A stretch of DNA of 64,000 nt from Episyrphus balteatus (taxonomy: Eukaryota; Arthropoda; Insecta; Diptera; Syrphidae): assembly GCF_945859705.1 (NCBI RefSeq), contig NC_079134.1:155283718-155347717 (forward strand). The letters are read 5' to 3'. A model generated the notes under the pieces. That model saw only the letters and a program-made list of their open reading frames with translations, was not told the origin of the DNA and did not search any database. The first letter of the stretch is position 1. The number at the start of each line of letters is the position of its first letter. The position numbers were made by a program, and so were the translations under genes. Below, piece by piece: positions 11,302 through 24,199 of the stretch.

Positions 11302-13113
11302 TACAGGGTGTCTCAAAATTAATAATTCAAATGAATAATTCTGATAGGCTATTTAAAGGGCTCTTATAATTTGGTAACTTGTTTATCCCAAATATTTACG
11401 GTTTTCGAATAAATACACTTCTTGTGAAATTTCGAAAAATTCCTACTTTAAAACAGTATTTTGCTTCCCCTGTTCATAATTTATTTTTGTTTTTTTACAA
11501 ATCTGTCCCTTAAACAATAATTGATAATTAGGAACAATTGACAAATGAAAAAAAAAAAAAAAGTCATGTGTGCAATTCACACGTGGTAGAAGTGAAACCT
11601 TAAAAAATCATTTTTCTTGCAAAAAAAAAAAAAAATAGAAAAAATCTAACTATTTTTATTCTATCACCTTCAAATCCATGTTTTTTATATGACAACCTAT
11701 ATACATTTTATACCATCTGAAAGCTTATTGTCCAAGCTCAAAATATACATTTCGATCAAATCAATGAGACATCTACAAAAAGAGCTAGAATTTTTTGAAC
11801 TCGATCAATTTCCATCAAAAAAAGCGAAAAAAAACACGTATTTTTTGTCTTCTCACGCTATTAAATATATTTTTTTCTAACAACCTATAAAAAATTTTAT
11901 ACCATCTGAAAGTTTTTTGTCCAAGCTCAAAATATACATTTCGATCAAGTCAATGAGACATCTACAAAAAGAGCTAGAATTTTTTAAAATCGATGAAATT
12001 TCATCAAAAAAACCAAAAAAAACATTTATTTTTATGTTCTCATGCTATTAATTCAATTTTTTTGTTTAAAAACCTACACAAATTTTTATACCATGTGAAA
12101 GCTTATTGTTTCCTTGTATAATGATGTATAAATCTTATTTCAAATATGTCTACAAGAGAAGTTAGAATTTTGTAAAGTCAACCATGTCGAATTTCCAGAC
12201 TGAGATTACGGTACTTCCTACACTGGTAGCTGGTCATCGCCAACAAATCTCCACAGGTGTTTTGAGGTATTTTTCAATTTTTTCAATTTAAGATTGTGTA
12301 ACTTGTAGAGCACGTTATGTGTGATATATCAAATAAAAGGTTATGTTATCAGCATGCGTATTAAAGTTAAATCAAATTTGTATGTGCACTAGATCAAAAG
12401 ATATAACGTGTGTTGGAAAAGAACATCTTTTTACCGTTATCTCCGAATTTTTGAATATGAAATTAATTGAAATTTTGTACAATTATAATTTATTTAATTA
12501 CCTATCTACAGTACAAATTTCACTCATCTATCTATTAAAACAAAAAAGTTATAACAAGTTGAAGTCGTGTCGCGTTTTCGTTTCATCTTGTTTCAAATCA
12601 CTACGATACTAAAGAAGTTTTCACTTCAAAAATTATTTCGCTACAAATTAGTTTAGGCTTTTGCCTATGTTTTTTTTTTAACTCTGAAAAACCTTATTTT
12701 GTTGAATTCAAATTATAGTATCTTTCATCCTAACTTCAATTTCCGAATCTTGTATACTTTTTTTGAAAACTGTGATAACTAGACAAGTTATAAAAATGAT
12801 AAACCAGTTTCAAAATGTACAATTTATTTTTTAGGGTGTTGGTCTAAAATAGGAAAGTAGGAAATTGAGTTTCATTAAAACTGCTAACTAATTTGTAGCG
12901 ATAAGGCGAACAAAATAAATAATGTTTTGATTAAATAATTGATTCTAATTTACCAATGTTTTAGTAAACGTTTGTAAAAACAAAAATCAATTATGAACAG
13001 GGGAAGTAAAATACAGTTGCAAAGTAGGAATTTTTCGAAATTTCACAAGAAGTGCATTTAATCGAAAATGGTAAGAATTTGAGATATGTATTTATTACTT
13101 TGGGATCCCCTAT
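11302..13113. mobile_element. Relic of palindromic TACAGGGTGTC element, interrupted
   Basis: The left end TACAGGGTGTCTCAAAATTA and the following 250 bp match the left arm of the intact element at 14056-15136 (shared blocks include TTTGGTAACTTGTT, ATTTACGGTTTTC and TTTCGAAAAATTCC). The right arm runs from about 12655 to 13113 and repeats these blocks inverted, ending in TGGGATCCCCTA. Between the arms lies copy B of the Helentron-like repeat (11563-12630). The inner part of the left arm appears lost. Confidence 0.65.
11563..12630. mobile_element. Helentron-like non-autonomous repeat, copy B
   Basis: Starts GTCATGTGTGCAATTCACAC and ends around AAGAAGTTTTCACTTC, colinear with copy A (7656-9020) apart from the derivative inserted in A. 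Internally, a unit with ATACCATCTGAAAG, CAAGCTCAAAATATACATTT and CATCTACAAAAAGAGCTAGA is repeated in tandem (about 11708, 11900 and 12090). This copy shows the empty site for the insertion in copy A and itself interrupts an older palindromic element. Confidence 0.6.
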
Positions 13114-14053
13114 AAAGGGAATTCCTAACAAGCTTGACATTCTGAACGGATTTCAAGTCCCATTTTCTGCCGCAAATCAAAATCTGCAGATTTGATTTTA
13201 TTTTATTTCATCCCATTTTTTCAAACTTTTATTTTTTTACGCTATTTTAAGTCTTATCTCAAGCTTTTGTTTTATTTAAAAAGTCTTCTCTATAAAATAT
13301 AAATAATTTTCATATTCTATTTCGTTTTAATACTTTTTTCCTCTTCAACTTTTTTTGTTGTTGTTTGAGTTTTATAAAATACACAATAATTTTGTTTTAT
13401 TAAGAAAGTGGTTAATTTAGTCTCTACGTTTATAGATACTTATCCCTTTCACATTTTTTCTTTCTTTTCTTACTTACAAAAAAAATTCTACCTACAATGA
13501 ATTTTATATTAACTTTCATTAGTATGATTTATTTTGAATTTATAATCTTTCAATTTTTGCTTTTGAGTCGGTCTATGGTTTGAATCGGGCTGTCGTGAGT
13601 CGGGCTCTGCTTCTACTTAAGAATAAAATAATAATAATATTTTTTAGCATTTTGATTTCTTCATTTAACACTTTGTGTTAACTTAACTCCAAATCTCTTT
13701 ACTTCCAATATTTAAAGAAATTTAATACCACTTGCTCAAAAAATCAATCAAACATAAAAATCCCGAAGTTTTAAAATTGATTATTTTTTCATGATATTCC
13801 AATAAATTCCCTGCGATATGGTATCGCTCAGTGTCAAGTTCTTGTATACAAAAATCGTAGACATAAACAAATTGGATTTAACCCTTCTTACATAAATAAA
13901 AAGAAACAAACAAAAACATATATAAATTTAATTGTGAGTATCAGATGAGTTATTAATAAGGAAAGAAGACGATGAATTATGTTTGGTAGCCGTTGCAAGA
14001 TTTTATTGATGATAATTACGCATATTCGTCAATATCAAATTCTTATTCAAAAT
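13114..14053. other. AT-rich non-coding, nothing recognised
   Basis: T-rich tracts and no gene or bounded repeat seen. Confidence 0.4.
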
Positions 14054-14055
14054 TA

Positions 14056-15136
14056 TACAGGGTGTCCCAAAAGTAATGGATCAAACGAAGTATGCTGATA
14101 GGCCAACTTTAGGGCTCTCAGAATTTGGTAACTTGTTCATCCCAAATCCTTACGGTTTTCAATTTAATGCAGTTTTTGTGAAATTTCGAAAAATCCCGAC
14201 TTGGCAACAGTATTTTGCTTCCTCCGCTCATAATTGATTTTTGTTTTTTACAATTCTTTCACTAAAACATTGAGAAATAATAAGAAATAATTAATTAATC
14301 AAAATATTTTTTATTTCATATGCTATTTTGCTGCAAATTAATTAACAGTTCCATGTTTAATAAAAACTCAATTTCGTAGTTTTATTTCAGAGCATCATAC
14401 CGGAAAAAATTTGTATGGTGTGACACTGGTTTATTACTTTAAAAACTTGCCGTGTTATTGCAGTTTTCAAAAATGTATACAAGTTTCCAAAGATAAAATT
14501 AGAACGAAAGTTATTACAATTTAAATGCAAAAAAACAGGGGTTTTCAGAGCAAAATAACAAACAAAAAGCGAGGCTTTTATTCAAAAAGAAATAAACAAA
14601 CAACAGCCGAGAAAATGTGTTTATTTTTCTTTGTTATTTTGCTGTGAAAAGCCCTGTTTTGTTGCATTTAAATTGTAATATCTTTAGTTCTAACTTCAAC
14701 TTTGAAAACTTTTATACATTTTTGAAAACTGCAATAACACGGCAAGTTTTTAAAGCAATACACCAGTGTCACACCATACAAATTTTTTTCAAGGTGTTAT
14801 TCTGAAATAAAAGTATGAAATTGAGTTTTTATAAAACATGGAACTGTTAATAAATTTGCATCAAAATGGCGTATGAAATAAAAAATATTTTGATTAATTA
14901 GTTATTTCTTATTATTTGGCAATGTTTTAGTGAAAGAATTGTAAAAAACAAAAATCAATTATGAGCGGAGGAAGCAAAATACTGTTGCCAAGTCGGGATT
15001 TTTCGAAATTTCACAAAAACTGCATTAAATCGAAAACCGTAAGGATTTGGGATGAACAAGTTACCAAATTCTGAGAGCCCTAAAGTTGGCCTATCAGCAT
15101 ACTTCGTTTGATCCATTACTTTTGGGACACCCTGTA
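14056..15136. mobile_element. Palindromic TA-flanked foldback element, 1,081 bp
   Basis: The left end TACAGGGTGTCCCAAAAGTA and its exact complement at the right are flanked by TA (14054-14055 and 15137-15138). The two arms run inward for about 500 bp each with few mismatches and meet near 14600, so nearly the whole element can fold on itself. TA flanks suggest Tc1/mariner-type mobilisation. It encodes no transposase. The frame at 14955-15143 is part of an arm and is not a gene. Confidence 0.85.
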
Positions 15137-15138
15137 TA

Positions 15139-18100
15139 AACAAAAAATAAATATTGAGTCAGCAATTACATTTTTGGAATAAACATCCTGTGGTTCTTTG
15201 TTCGAGGACTTAGGTACTCTTCAAAACATATTTTTTTTTTCAAATTTTCCACAGTTTGACTTAAAATTAAGGTAGGCAAACAATACTAGCTACCAGATAA
15301 CTTGCTCTAAATTCTTTTAAAGATAAACGCCCCTCTGCATAAAAAAAGCTAGCATACCTATCTACAAAAATAAACAAAAACAAATTTAAAAATAAAATTA
15401 ACAAACAAAAACAAACCGTTTATCAATGGCCAACGTCAATTCAATTCTTATTTTAATTTTAAACAATTCCATAAGAAAAAAAAAAAAATGAATATAATAT
15501 AAAAAAATGTAAACATAAACATATTTTTATTTACAAGACTACTGATGAGTCGATCAAGAGAAGAAATCAACAAGTTATCATAAAGAGAAACGAATAAAAA
15601 CAATGGAACTTTGGAAGTCAATCAAAACTTTATCCAAGAGCAACTTTACACAATATTGTTCTATCGTTAAAAATTTACTACAATTCGAATAACATAAAAA
15701 AAAAAAATTAAATAAACAAACTTGATTATCAAAAGAAAAAAATCAACATTCGTTCCTGTTCTCAATCGATTGAGTTAAATATTATTAACCTTCAACTTTT
15801 AATAGTGTCACATATTTTGTTAAGAATTTACTGTCTATTTTCATTACACAAACACACACATCCATACTTTCAATTATACATGCATATTTCAATTTGTTAA
15901 TTAGTTTCCAATTTCCCCTACATTCTATGTATATAAAAATATGATATCGATTTTCAATTAATAAAAAAAAAAAGAGCGATATCGTCTTTATACCTACTTT
16001 GAATAAACCTGCAACCAATTAATAAATAAATAATAAATAACTAATAAATAATTGAAGCAATACATTCCAATCTTATCTCGTTTTTTCATTCTATTTATTT
16101 TATTTTATTGAGATGAAACGAAAAATGATTCACAACAAATTTTATTACAAAACCTATAAGGTAGCAATGATAATAATAAAATTAGAAATGACGTATAGCT
16201 AGAATAACAAGAACAACAACTAAACTTTTAATTATTCAACGATTAAATGCTATTTAATTTTATAATCAATTAATTTATTCAAAAAATTTATTAATTAATT
16301 CAAATTAAATTGTCAAAGCATAACAACCATGCTAATGGACTTTTAAACTTCTGACATGCGCTATTAATTATATGAAACAAAATTAATAAAAAATAATAAT
16401 TCCAAAACTAATAAAATAATTATGGGACCACAGATAAATCATTGGGGACTCGAAGAACATAAAATTTTACCTAAATTAAAATGTTTCTGCTTCTACAAAT
16501 TCAATATTTAATTATCCAGAAGAATTAATTCAAATTGACCAGAACTGAAAAAAAAAAAGAAAAATAAAAACAAATTCCAAAACAGGTATCCATATCAACT
16601 TTAACATAACCATGGTGACGATGCGGTACAGTGGGACAGATTCAACAAAAAATTGGTATAAAATTAATAATGTTTAAATCTAAAAATAACACAATAATAA
16701 ATTAGAGTTAGTTTTTAAAACAATTTGAAATAAAATCAATTAAAGTGCTTATTACTAAATATTTAGAAATGTTTATTTTTATAAATTTTGTTAATGAGTT
16801 CTTATATTTATTTGTTCAAAAGCAAACTAAACAACTTTAAAAGGATGTTTTTTTTTTTTTAATAAAAGCTAAAATAATGTAAAAAAATATATTTTTACAT
16901 TATTTAATAAGAATTTTTGGATCCAAAAATACAAATTTTTACAATATTCATTTTTTTCCTATTTTTTAAGACTACCTTTCCCAGTGTACTACGATGAGAG
17001 CTACAAGTGGTTGGTTTAGACATTTTTGTGACGATGACGCAGGCAGCGGTGGTGGTTGGGTTCTAGTGTGTTATCAATTTGTTTGTTTTTTTTTCCATTC
17101 TGTCTGACAATGAATTGGTGGTGGTGTTTTTCAATATTTTATTTTTATTTATTTTTCTAGATTCACATTCTCTTTTTGCTAGAAATGTTATGTGTAGAAG
17201 TTAAGTGGAGACAAACGAATGTTCTAATCCGGGAAATGACGATTGGGTGATAATCTCGCTTCTATGCATGATAGCTGTTAGCCCAACAAATTCTTGTTAC
17301 GAAATATTTAACAGGAGTGAACCATCCGATCCCGTATTGAATCAATTATTTTAGATGAGAAATTCAAATTAAATTATATACATTCATTATCAAACATGAA
17401 AATGTGATTCATCATTTAGTGGTGAATCATTTATTTTATTAATGAAAAATATAAAATTATAAATTAAATTAATGTTTTGCGAATTGCGATTGCGATTAGC
17501 ATTTTAATTCACCTCTTGTTAAAAGAGAGATAATAATTAATAAATAAAATGTTTTTAATATTTTTGTTTATTTTTTAAGTCAACTAATCTAGTAGAATGC
17601 AAATGCAGAAGTAGATAGATGCAGTATGCTATTTGCTATGTGCTAAGCTAATACTTGTGCTATTTGCATCCAATACCAACTATAGTACTTAATTTCCATT
17701 GCTGGTCGATGACGATTGACCATTGACGACAATGGAATTATGAATTTTTAACGTAAAGTTGGGTTGCAGTTTTTGAAGAAGTCAAACAGTCAAAGTCAAT
17801 TTTTTTTTTGTAGGTATAAAAACAATCTTTTTTTTATGCCCAGTTCCAACAAAAAATTTTGTTGGGGCTGTGACATTTTTTGAGGTTATCATGAAAACCT
17901 GATGTGATTGGGCAAAATGAACTTCGGATTCGGTTTCAACGACCCTAAAAACCTATGGAAAAAACCCGTTATTTTAAAAACTGTCAATTTTTCGACTTTC
18001 TGCCCATATTTGATCAAGGGCTTTAAGAGAACAACATACTAAAATTTCAGACAATTTCACCGAGGGCCACTTCACATACAAAATGTGCGGGGTCCTTTAG

Positions 18101-18638
18101 TCGAATTATATGGTATTGGTATTTGGTAGTATTCAAAAGAGAAACAGTAAACTCAACTGTCCGTACCCGTGACGATGGAATGTCCCAGGAAAAAAAAATA
18201 ATGCAGGAATAATTTGTAGATAGTAAAAAATTATAACTTTATAAAAATGTTCTCTAGATTTTTGGTAATGATGCAAAAATAATGGGTTTTCGGATTCTTC
18301 ATTTAAATTGTAAACTTGTTTCGATAATAATTTGTGCACATTCTGAAGATAAAAATGTTCATTATACTAAACTTACCTTAAATGGCACTCAGTATAGATA
18401 TCGGTCAGGAGTCAGGATCAGGACAGTTGCTTGCAGTGGCGATTCCAATTTTGAAGTAGTTTAAGTATTTTTAAGTCGTTCAAGTAGTTTAAATTACTTT
18501 GTAAGTTTTAAAATAAGACAAAAAAAAAATGATAAGATACCATATTTTTTTGTAAAATATTTCTTGGTAAAAAATAATACCTTGCAAAATTTTAATTAAA
18601 ATAGTTTTAAGGTCGAAAGGCATTAGTATTAAGAAAAA
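15139..18638. other. AT-rich non-coding, nothing recognised
   Basis: No supported gene or RNA. Contains A runs (about 15480, 15965), a less AT-rich patch at 16980-17060, and a short palindrome CCAACAAAAAATTTTGTTGG near 17847. Small frames at 15785, 18133 and 18282 have no domain resemblance. Confidence 0.45.
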
Positions 18639-18642
18639 TTAA

Positions 18643-18912
18643 CCCTCTGTTTTTGTGACGTGATAACACGGGTGCGAATTTGGTTTATACTTTTTCATGT
18701 CGCTAAAACTTTTTTCGGTCACAATATTTTATAGAGAATCAAGTATGAAATTGGTGTAGAATATTCCGAGGAATTCGAATATTGTATTCAAAATTCCGAA
18801 AAAAAATATTTTCACCGTTATAAAGAGACTTTTTTGTGACCACATTTTTGAAAAATCGTAATATTTTTTCATTTTTGTCCTGCCAAATTCGCACCCTTGT
18901 GCCGACAGAGGG
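18643..18912. mobile_element. piggyBac-like MITE, copy 1, 270 bp
   Basis: Ends CCCTCTG and CAGAGGG sit directly inside TTAA on both sides (18639-18642 and 18913-18916). CCC-starting ends with a TTAA duplication match piggyBac integration. A second copy in the opposite orientation is at 63674-63956. The two share long blocks such as TTTTTCGGTCACAATATTTT and ATTCCGAGGAATTCGAATAT. No coding capacity. Confidence 0.8.
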
Positions 18913-18916
18913 TTAA

Positions 18917-21284
18917 GTATAACCAAGTGTGCCCGTATAGAGCCAGTAATTTAGTGGTAAGTTAATGAAAATTAGCCTATACATTTTATGAATTTTTGTC
19001 TACCTTTAAGGTAATTTTAAGATGATGAAAAATAAAAATCAATTTAAAATTTAAAAAATTGAAATCTCGGCCGTTACAAAAATTTTATCATATTTTTTGC
19101 AGCCCAAGAACAAATTGAGCTTAATTACCTATTAGTTTCAGAAATTTGCACCTGTCTTTATATTACTGAGTTTTACTATATGTAGGTACGTCAGTCTCAG
19201 TATTCATAATGGAATCTTTGGCAATTAAATGAAATTTCGTCAGATAAAACTCTTCTAAAAAAATTAATTTCTATATCAAAAACTAAAACCATAAAAATTA
19301 ATTTTGATAAACCTTATGTCTAGTTAAATCTACAAAATACCGCAACCTTGTTTAGTTAATATTTAATCTTCATGTTCTAGTTTACAAAAAAAAAAGGAAA
19401 TTACAAAGTCCATTATTTTATGTTTTGTTTTGTCAATTTACAACCGCCCACTCAATTATTACGTTTAACTTTAAGACAATTTATTATTCAGAACTATTAT
19501 AGCTAACTACCTACTTTTTCTTATCTTTGAAACGTTTTTTTTATGGCAATAAAAATGCAAATACATTTAAGGTCAACAGCATTTTAAGCATTCTTATAAT
19601 CACACGAATAGAATATATAAAAGAACAATTTTATTGTGCTGGGCTAGGTCTAGGTTAACTGTGTCAGATTGTTTTATGGACTTCCAAAATTACGTCATAA
19701 AATAAAAAGGAAACAAATTGTTTAGTCTAGCGACGTAAAAATAACGCAAAATTAATCCCGAATTAAGTGAAAAGACCAAACAAAACTATAAAGAATATAA
19801 TAATACAACAACAATAGAAATATAAAATAATTACTAGGAATTAAATCACTAAAAATTAGCATAATCGCAAAATTACGAGCGTGTTGTTATTTTTTGAATT
19901 TCAAAAAAAAAAAAAAAATAGGCAAACCAATGGAACACGCCCGCTGCGAATATTATTGCTATTAAGGGTTGCTCTATCGGAATGACATCAGATCACGGAA
20001 ATGTAACACCATAAAATATCAACAACGCAACGGTTCCAGTCAGTTAGTTTTTGTGCCAAAAAATTAATATTTACACACGTGGAATTTTATCAAATTGTTG
20101 TTTTTTTTCTATTTCATTTTTTTAATATGCCATGTTGACACACCTGTTAACATTAAGATTAGATTATAGTGACAGAGTGTGAACACAAAATAACTGACCT
20201 TGGTCAATGTTCGGGTGAAGGTGGCAATCGATTATATTAGTTTTGACGCTAATGTGCGGCGCCAAAGAATTATAGGTATAGGATTGTTTCGCTGAAACTT
20301 TTTCACAGTGAGTGGCTAGCCAGCTAATTAACATTTTTAGAAATAAGGAACTCAATCAGATTTTTTTTTTTGAAAAATTGATGGTGGGTGTCAGGTCGAT
20401 ATTTAATGAAATTGAATAATTGGTATTTATTTTTTTGTTATTGTTTCCTTGTCGTCTGAGTGATTATTTCTTGTTTGTTATTGTTTATTTAGGACAAAAA
20501 ATGTCGACTAAATTCAGACGGACGCGAAAAATTTGACATTTGAACTTGAATACATTTGATTTGTTGTTTCGTATTGATAGAGTTTAAGTCACCCTTTAGG
20601 TACATTAGTTGTCAGAGTGAGTGACACGTTTTTTTAATGTACAGGAACAGGAAGGGCAAATACTAACCTTATCTAAAAGTATTCTGTATATATTATTTTC
20701 AAATAATTGTAAAACATAAAATAAAAATCATAGATGAATTGTGCCGTTAATTATGAAAAATGGCATCAAATCTAGCCTAAAAATGATTACTATTTATGCG
20801 GTAAAGTTTATTTGAACGCGAAATTACAATAAATAAATTTCTTTATTGCTCCTTCAGTGAGTTCATAAAAGAAATATAAATAAATCGTTATGAAAAAATT
20901 ATTATGTAAGTTTTTCTTTAACCAATGCAAAAAGTGACTTAGTTCACTTTCATAATCAAGGGCACAATTGGGTTTTAGTTTTTTAACTAAATTTTTGTTC
21001 AAATTATTTTCAAGAAATTTCGGGATCGACGGCATTATAAACCAGTACCAATAAATTTTAAAGAAAACAAAATTATTAACAGCATATTGGTGGTGGAAAA
21101 ATTTGTTAGGATAAATGTTTTATATAAGGGGAAAAATAAATTGCCCACAGAAGATTTGGGGGGAAAGTGGGTGGGTGGGCGAAAAAGTGGGGTGGTTGTC
21201 AAAAATCTTGCTATTGAAAATGTTTTATACCTACATACACACAGAAATTTTTGATAATAAAAAGATCTACAACTTTTCTTTTGT
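18917..21284. other. Non-coding, nothing recognised
   Basis: AT-rich sequence without a supported gene. A slightly richer patch at 19920-20060 includes CAGTCAGTTAG, which resembles an arthropod initiator, but there is no downstream ORF to support a promoter. Frames at 20164, 20808 and 21035 show no family signature. Confidence 0.4.
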
Positions 21285-21470
21285 TTAGAGCCCCCGCACA
21301 CTACAAACTTTCTATCGGCCGATAGTTTTGTCGGGTTGGGCTCCTAGTGTGCGCACAGGCAGGCGACTAATTAGTCGGCTGGGTAAGAAATATTTTAGCT
21401 TGAAGGCAATTGTGTAGCAAAACAAACTTTTTTTTTAGATCAAACAAACTTTTTGATCGGCCGATACTTA

Positions 21471-21995
21471 GAGCAGAATTCATAGTCGTTACTCAAGTTA
21501 AGATTTTAAGATTTTTCTCAACTCCAGTAAGTTGAGAAATATTTCAAGCAAACGCTCAAGGGAATTGAAAATCGGGCTGTCACTTGAGTAAAAAAAAATT
21601 TTTTCTTGAGGAAAATTTTTTCTCCAACTCTAAAATTTGACTGATTTGAATTAACTGTCATCAAAAAATATTTTTATAATAATTCGCCATCGATTTATGT
21701 CGTATTTGCCCAACATACTCGTCAAATTCGTCGTGCCACTAGTACAACTCAAACAAATATTCGCGATTAATTTATTTTAGTCAGTATAAATTTTAATTGT
21801 TAAATACAAAAAACAAACACTTGCAATGACACTTGCATTTTAATGTCAACTGAATGAAAAAAACTAAAGCGTTTCCTCAAGTTAAAAGGCCTCCTCGGAC
21901 GTTCACTTGAGAACAATTTCGACTCCAGTGATTACAATGAATAAGGTTTCGCTTAAGATATTTCTCAACTTGAGTGACGACTATGAATTCCGCTC
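21471..21995. mobile_element. Nested PIF/Harbinger-like MITE, 525 bp
   Basis: Left end GAGCAGAATTCATAGTCGTT; right end is the near-complement of GAGCGGAATTCATAGTCGTC, followed by a shared ACTCAAGTT block. TTA duplications lie at 21468-21470 and 21996-21998. Like the outer element it begins GAGC, so both may use the same transposase source. Confidence 0.85.
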
Positions 21996-22018
21996 TTAAT
22001 CGTTGTAGTGTGCGCACT

Positions 22019-22424
22019 GGGATCCGGTCAAAATTTTGGCTTCAAAATTCTGCTTTTCAAAATTTCAAAATTTTCTTATTCAATTTTTTTTTTAATATTC
22101 ATCTTTATTTGATAAATTAATAAAATTTTAATTCTTTTCGGAAGTGATTATATTAAAAACCTTTTCTTAATATTTTCGAATTCATTCATTTATAAAACAA
22201 AAATTAATATGCATTCAAAGAATGACAAATTATGTAGGTTTGGAAAATGTTAAAAAGCGCACGCTTTTTAACATTTTTCAAACCCTGTTTTAATTTTTTG
22301 CAGAATTTTGAAAAACAGAATTATGAAAACCAGAATTTTGAAAAACAGAATTTTGAAAACAGAACTTTGATAGCAGAATTTTGACACAAGAATTTTGACC
22401 CCGACAGAACTTTGATCCCAACCC
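22019..22424. mobile_element. Mutator-like MITE with 9-bp TSD, 406 bp
   Basis: Begins GGGATCCGGTCAAAATTTTG and ends TTTGATCCCAACCC, flanked by the identical 9-mer GTGCGCACT (22010-22018 and 22425-22433). A 9-bp duplication fits MULE-type insertion. The subterminal regions carry repeated CAGAATTTTGA units. The middle contains a perfect palindrome around AAGCGCACGCTT flanked by TTTGGAAAATGTTAAA-type arms. A longer relative is at 49858-52870. Confidence 0.8.
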
Positions 22425-22511
22425 GTGCGCACTCCCATACATTTTAATTCTGATTAAGAGACCGACTAAACTGTCGGCCGATAGGAAGTTTGTAGTGTGC
22501 GGGGGCTCTTA

Positions 22512-24199
22512 TAGTCTCAAAAATAGTGAGTATAATAAAAACGTGTAGCTAGGTAGGCAGTTTTTTATTTTTTATTTTTTTACAAAAATTTTTGACAAAA
22601 CTTGTTTAACTTATTTTTTTTATTTTTGTTCCTATTTTTATTTTTTTTTACAAAAATATTGATTTTTGTGTTTTTGACGAATTTAAATTTCCTTTCAAAA
22701 TGTAATTCACTTCATTAAAAAAAAAATGGTCTATTTTTCAATCAAAATTCACCGAAAAAATTTTGGAAGTTTGGGATGCCGAGTTTTAGATTAAAAGCTA
22801 TTATTTAAGAATATGTGTAAAAACGTTCCTACTTGAATTTATTGAAAATCTTTTCGTTTTTTCCCGAAAATATTGGAAAAAATTGAAAAAAAAAAATTAT
22901 CTTAAGATCGATTTTTTCGTAACTGTACTTAAGCCTCTGTACCTCTGCTAAAAGTGACGAATTTTAATGTTTACTAGTTTTGTATTTTAGATATTCGTAT
23001 AGGGTGTGAAAAAATGGTTTAAATTCATATTTATATATATTACGAAATTGCTAGCGTACCAGAAAAAAACTTTTTAAGAAGGAATTGAGTTTAACCCTAA
23101 GCCTTAGGTATTCACAAAAAAAAAAAAAAACTGTAGCCCCCCTTTCTCCACATAAATACGGCTATGGACATAACTCACTTTTGGCGAATCAGTAGTGGTT
23201 TAAAAAGGTTTTTGTTTTATTTATTTCAATAAATATTTTCGAATTCAAAAAAATAAACTATTCCGGAGTAAAATAAAAAAGTACAGTGTGAGATCAATGA
23301 TTTCTTGATAATTGAAAATTTAGTTACTTTTCAAAAAAGAATGGGTTTTCGAAGAAACAACTTAGGTACTTCCTTTACCTATATAAATTAATCATACCAA
23401 AATTTTTTTTATGCAGACTTCTGATTATTTGAACGGCTCAACATAAGGCTAATTGAAACTAATTCATGGACCTCTGAAAACCTTAGTTGATAACTCGCTA
23501 ACCAAAAGCTCTCCATTCTAAGTCAATGTTGCATTGTTTCAACTTTAATTTAACACAAAAAAAAAACAACACTTTTACTTTCATTCTGCATACCTTGCAC
23601 GTTCTTTCATAAATCACTTACCCTCAAACCCCCCCCCCCTAGCTCATAGGTCAGAGGAATCTCATATAAGTGTGGCAAACGAAAAAAAAAGAAAAACATT
23701 CAAACATCATGCCTAACCAAGAATCTCACAATAAGATCTCCGATTACAAAAACATGTCCAACAAGATTGCACACATATTATGCTCATCACATGCGGAACA
23801 ACAACATAAATTTAAAATGAAGTCTTCTAATCTGACAAATGGACAAACTACTGACAGGCGGGAGCCAAGCCAACCCAACACACCGACACGCCGACATTTT
23901 ATGTCATTCACCCTTTGTGCAGATTGAGAAGAGGAGAATTTATACGACTTAAGCGACCAAACAAAGCTAAAATGTTTTCTTTGCGTAATTCTCGTAAATG
24001 TGCAAAATTTTTATTATATAGTTTCACCAGATGTCAAACGAGCGAAATAAAAAAAAAAAAAACAGTGACAATTACATTTACAGAATATTTATGTGCTCAT
24101 TAAATCGCGTACAGAAAACAAAAAATGGGCCAGTCACCAGTCTCATCCATCAGCAAATCGTATCGGAATAGTTTAAAAAGGTTTTAAAGAAAGCGTTAA
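22512..24199. other. AT-rich non-coding, nothing recognised
   Basis: T-rich sequence with a C run at 23630-23639 and A runs. The frames at 23670 and 23915 are not supported by any domain. Confidence 0.4.

Larger units (their letters stand above)
21288..22508. mobile_element. Outer PIF/Harbinger-like MITE with two nested elements
   Basis: The terminal inverted repeat starts GAGCCCCCGCACACTACAAA and continues through CTATCGGCCGATAG. The right end is its complement. TTA trinucleotides flank both ends (21285-21287 and 22509-22511), as expected for PIF/Harbinger. The element's own sequence is reduced to roughly 290 bp because two others are embedded (21471-21995 and 22019-22424). No transposase. 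Confidence 0.85.

Noticed and set aside
18729..18926. Similar small ORFs at 18729-18926 and 63621-63854
   Set aside because: They are the same piggyBac-like MITE read in both copies; no start context or protein family.
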